A stretch of DNA of 64,000 nt from Toxoplasma gondii ME49 (taxonomy: Eukaryota > Apicomplexa > Conoidasida > Eucoccidiorida > Sarcocystidae): positions 7,030,429 to 7,094,428 of the forward strand of contig NC_031480.1 in the NCBI RefSeq assembly GCF_000006565.2. The letters run 5' to 3'. Position 1 is the stretch's first letter, and each line of letters begins with the position of its first letter. Of this stretch, positions 61,827-64,000 are shown in pieces. The position numbers were made by a program, and so were the translations under genes. Under the pieces are notes generated by a model. It was not told where the DNA came from, did not search any database, and worked only from the letters and a program-made list of their open reading frames with translations.

Positions 61827-62837
61827 CTCGGAAAGAGGCGACAGCCAGACGGACAGAGAGGCTGAAGCGGTAGGTGAAGCAGCGGGTGAGACCGAGCAAC
61901 GCTTCATGCCTCTCCTGGTGAATTGCCAGTGGCTTGTCTTCATCGCTGACGTTTCAGATCGGCGTTTGGCGGGCAGTTGCAGCAGGATGACGTGCGATGT
62001 TTCACGAAAAATAAGAAAAACTAAAAGCATGTGAATGGGCTTCGCATTCCGCCGTGAACGACCAAGCCATCAGAATTGACATCATCCAAAAGCACGTGAT
62101 CTGTATTATCAGCAGTCTATTTATACACGTCCGAGTAGAATGAAGAAGAAAAGAAAGAACGTCTTTTGTGTGTGTGCACTGGTGTACAGTAAAACATTTT
62201 TCGTACATGGCTGCTTTGCATGGTAAACCTGTCCCTATTTTTGGTTTTCTGCTGGTCAAATAGGAACAAATACTGGCGATTCAGTGATAAAGTGTTTTGC
62301 TTGACCGTTCGGGGAAGAACAGTACGCACTTGACTTTAAGTCTGTAACAGGGTCCTGTATGGGTCATTCTCTGTACAGAATTTCCGCAACCTTATCCAGC
62401 CTGTAAAGGCTACTTCACTGTCCGCCTCTTCTTGCACACATCTCAATTGAAATTCACTGCTGATTAAATGCAAGAAGTTGCGAACCTCTCTAATCACACA
62501 TGTAGACATCTCAATAGAGCTTTTGACTATGAAGGAACATGAACGCGCTTACTGTAGGTAGGGGATTCTGTGAGGTGTCACTGACAGATGGCTCCTCGAA
62601 GACAGATGCAATAGCTCTCTACTAAGCACCACGTATGAGCAATAGTGCCACGCAGCTTCTGTTACGTGCGTGGGTCGAATGCTTTTGATCCTGCCGACCG
62701 CCCATTCAGGAACCGATCAATCGGTGGACACCATAACACAAGTATATCGGCAACTAGAACATGTATTGCAATACAGAAGCAGGCGCAGCGGGTTACCAAC
62801 TGCACCATGGGACATGTAGAGCACTCGTGTGAGGCTT

Positions 62838-62965
62838 CAGGGTTTCAAAGGATAGGGCTTTTCCAGGGATTTTTTTTGGGTTTACGGTTATTTTCAGGCT
62901 TTTTGGGGTTGATTTAGGGGTTTAGGGTTGATTTAGGGGTTTAGGGTTGAGGTTTAGGGTTGAGG
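62838..62965 (+). repeat. Degenerate proximal telomere
   Basis: Variant units precede the pure array: GATTTAGGGG, TTTAGGGTTGA and TTTGGGGTTGA, and further left only traces such as GGGTTTACGG. The decay increases away from the end, as expected for an old telomere-subtelomere boundary. Confidence 0.85.
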
Positions 62966-64000
62966 TTTAGGGTTTAGGGTTTAGGGTTTAGGGTTTAGGG
63001 TTTAGGGTTTAGGGTTTAGGGTTTAGGGTTTAGGGTTTAGGGTTTAGGGTTTAGGGTTTAGGGTTTAGGGTTTAGGGTTTAGGGTTTAGGGTTTAGGGTT
63101 TAGGGTTTAGGGTTTAGGGTTTAGGGTTTAGGGTTTAGGGTTTAGGGTTTAGGGTTTAGGGTTTAGGGTTTAGGGTTTAGGGTTTAGGGTTTAGGGTTTA
63201 GGGTTTAGGGTTTAGGGTTTAGGGTTTAGGGTTTAGGGTTTAGGGTTTAGGGTTTAGGGTTTAGGGTTTAGGGTTTAGGGTTTAGGGTTTAGGGTTTAGG
63301 GTTTAGGGTTTAGGGTTTAGGGTTTAGGGTTTAGGGTTTAGGGTTTAGGGTTTAGGGTTTAGGGTTTAGGGTTTAGGGTTTAGGGTTTAGGGTTTAGGGT
63401 TTAGGGTTTAGGGTTTAGGGTTTAGGGTTTAGGGTTTAGGGTTTAGGGTTTAGGGTTTAGGGTTTAGGGTTTAGGGTTTAGGGTTTAGGGTTTAGGGTTT
63501 AGGGTTTAGGGTTTAGGGTTTAGGGTTTAGGGTTTAGGGTTTAGGGTTTAGGGTTTAGGGTTTAGGGTTTAGGGTTTAGGGTTTAGGGTTTAGGGTTTAG
63601 GGTTTAGGGTTTAGGGTTTAGGGTTTAGGGTTTAGGGTTTAGGGTTTAGGGTTTAGGGTTTAGGGTTTAGGGTTTAGGGTTTAGGGTTTAGGGTTTAGGG
63701 TTTAGGGTTTAGGGTTTTAGGGTTTAGGGTTTAGGGTTTAGGGTTTAGGGTTTAGGGTTAGGGTTTAGGGTTTAGGGTTTAGGGTTTAGGGTTTAGGGTT
63801 TAGGGTTTAGGGTTTAGGGTTTAGGGTTTAGGGTTTAGGGTTTTAGGGTTTAGGGTTTAGGGTTTAGGGTTTAGGGTTTAGGGTTTAGGGTTTAGGGTTT
63901 AGGGTTTAGGGTTTAGGGTTTAGGGTTTAGGGTTTAGGGTTTAGGGTTTAGGGTTTAGGGTTTAGGGTTTAGGGTTTTAGGGTTTAGGTTAGGGTTTTTT
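62966..64000 (+). repeat. Telomere, (TTTAGGG)n
   Basis: About 148 tandem 7-bp units, nearly all TTTAGGG. Length variants occur near 63714 and 63840 (TTTTAGGG) and 63756 (TTAGGG), and several in the last 30 bases. The G-rich strand runs 5' to 3' toward base 64000, so this is the right chromosome end. Confidence 0.98.

Noticed and set aside
62966..64000. Plant or green-algal origin because of TTTAGGG
   Set aside because: The telomere alone is compatible, but the 679-bp two-monomer satellite and the membrane protein gene layout fit a coccidian better. Not excluded.

Overview
The window is the right-hand end of a linear eukaryotic nuclear chromosome. The last ~1.04 kb is an almost perfect TTTAGGG array with the G-rich strand running toward base 64000. 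The telomere type, the near-50% GC, intron-rich genes with GTAAG/GTGAG donors and CAG/TAG acceptors, and ~35 kb of head-to-tail subtelomeric satellites fit a tissue-cyst coccidian. Toxoplasma gondii or a close relative (Hammondia, Neospora) is the best guess. TTTAGGG also occurs in plants and green algae, so this is inference.

Layout. (1) 0-27 kb is a low-repeat gene region. A minus-strand intron-containing coding region (~0.8-2.8 kb) faces a plus-strand gene for a one-membrane-span protein with acidic repeats (3.4-4.4 kb). Two long plus-strand multi-exon loci follow (5.1-12.1 and 15.0-25.3 kb), built from short exons rich in hydrophobic helices. I connected many of these exons by splice-site quality and phase. 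They could be one gene or two, and some junctions do not match. A 248-bp satellite (12.4-14.2 kb) lies between them. (2) 27-31 kb holds a satellite with a 679-bp unit made of two related ~330-bp halves, in the style of the T. gondii Sat350/Sat680 family. It is bordered on the left by a short interstitial telomere-like motif. (3) 31-59 kb is a mosaic of five long tandem families, here called R3 (1921 bp), R4 (1299 bp, with two assembly gaps), R5 (1359-bp spacing), R6 (1715-bp spacing, plus a 3.4-kb higher order) and R7 (1.7-kb units, one copy lacking a 0.65-kb block). (4) 59-62.8 kb is low-copy sequence with coding-like minus-strand ORFs. (5) 62.8-64.0 kb is a degenerate then pure telomere.

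The main unexplained signal is a short core, CACAGGCGGTAGGCA and flanks. It occurs in all five long families and in several isolated places between 32.6 and 58.5 kb, always on the same strand. It suggests the families descend from one ancestral element or share a functional site. No rRNA, tRNA or CRISPR was recognised. Almost all long ORFs after 27 kb lie in homogenised satellites and are not called as genes.
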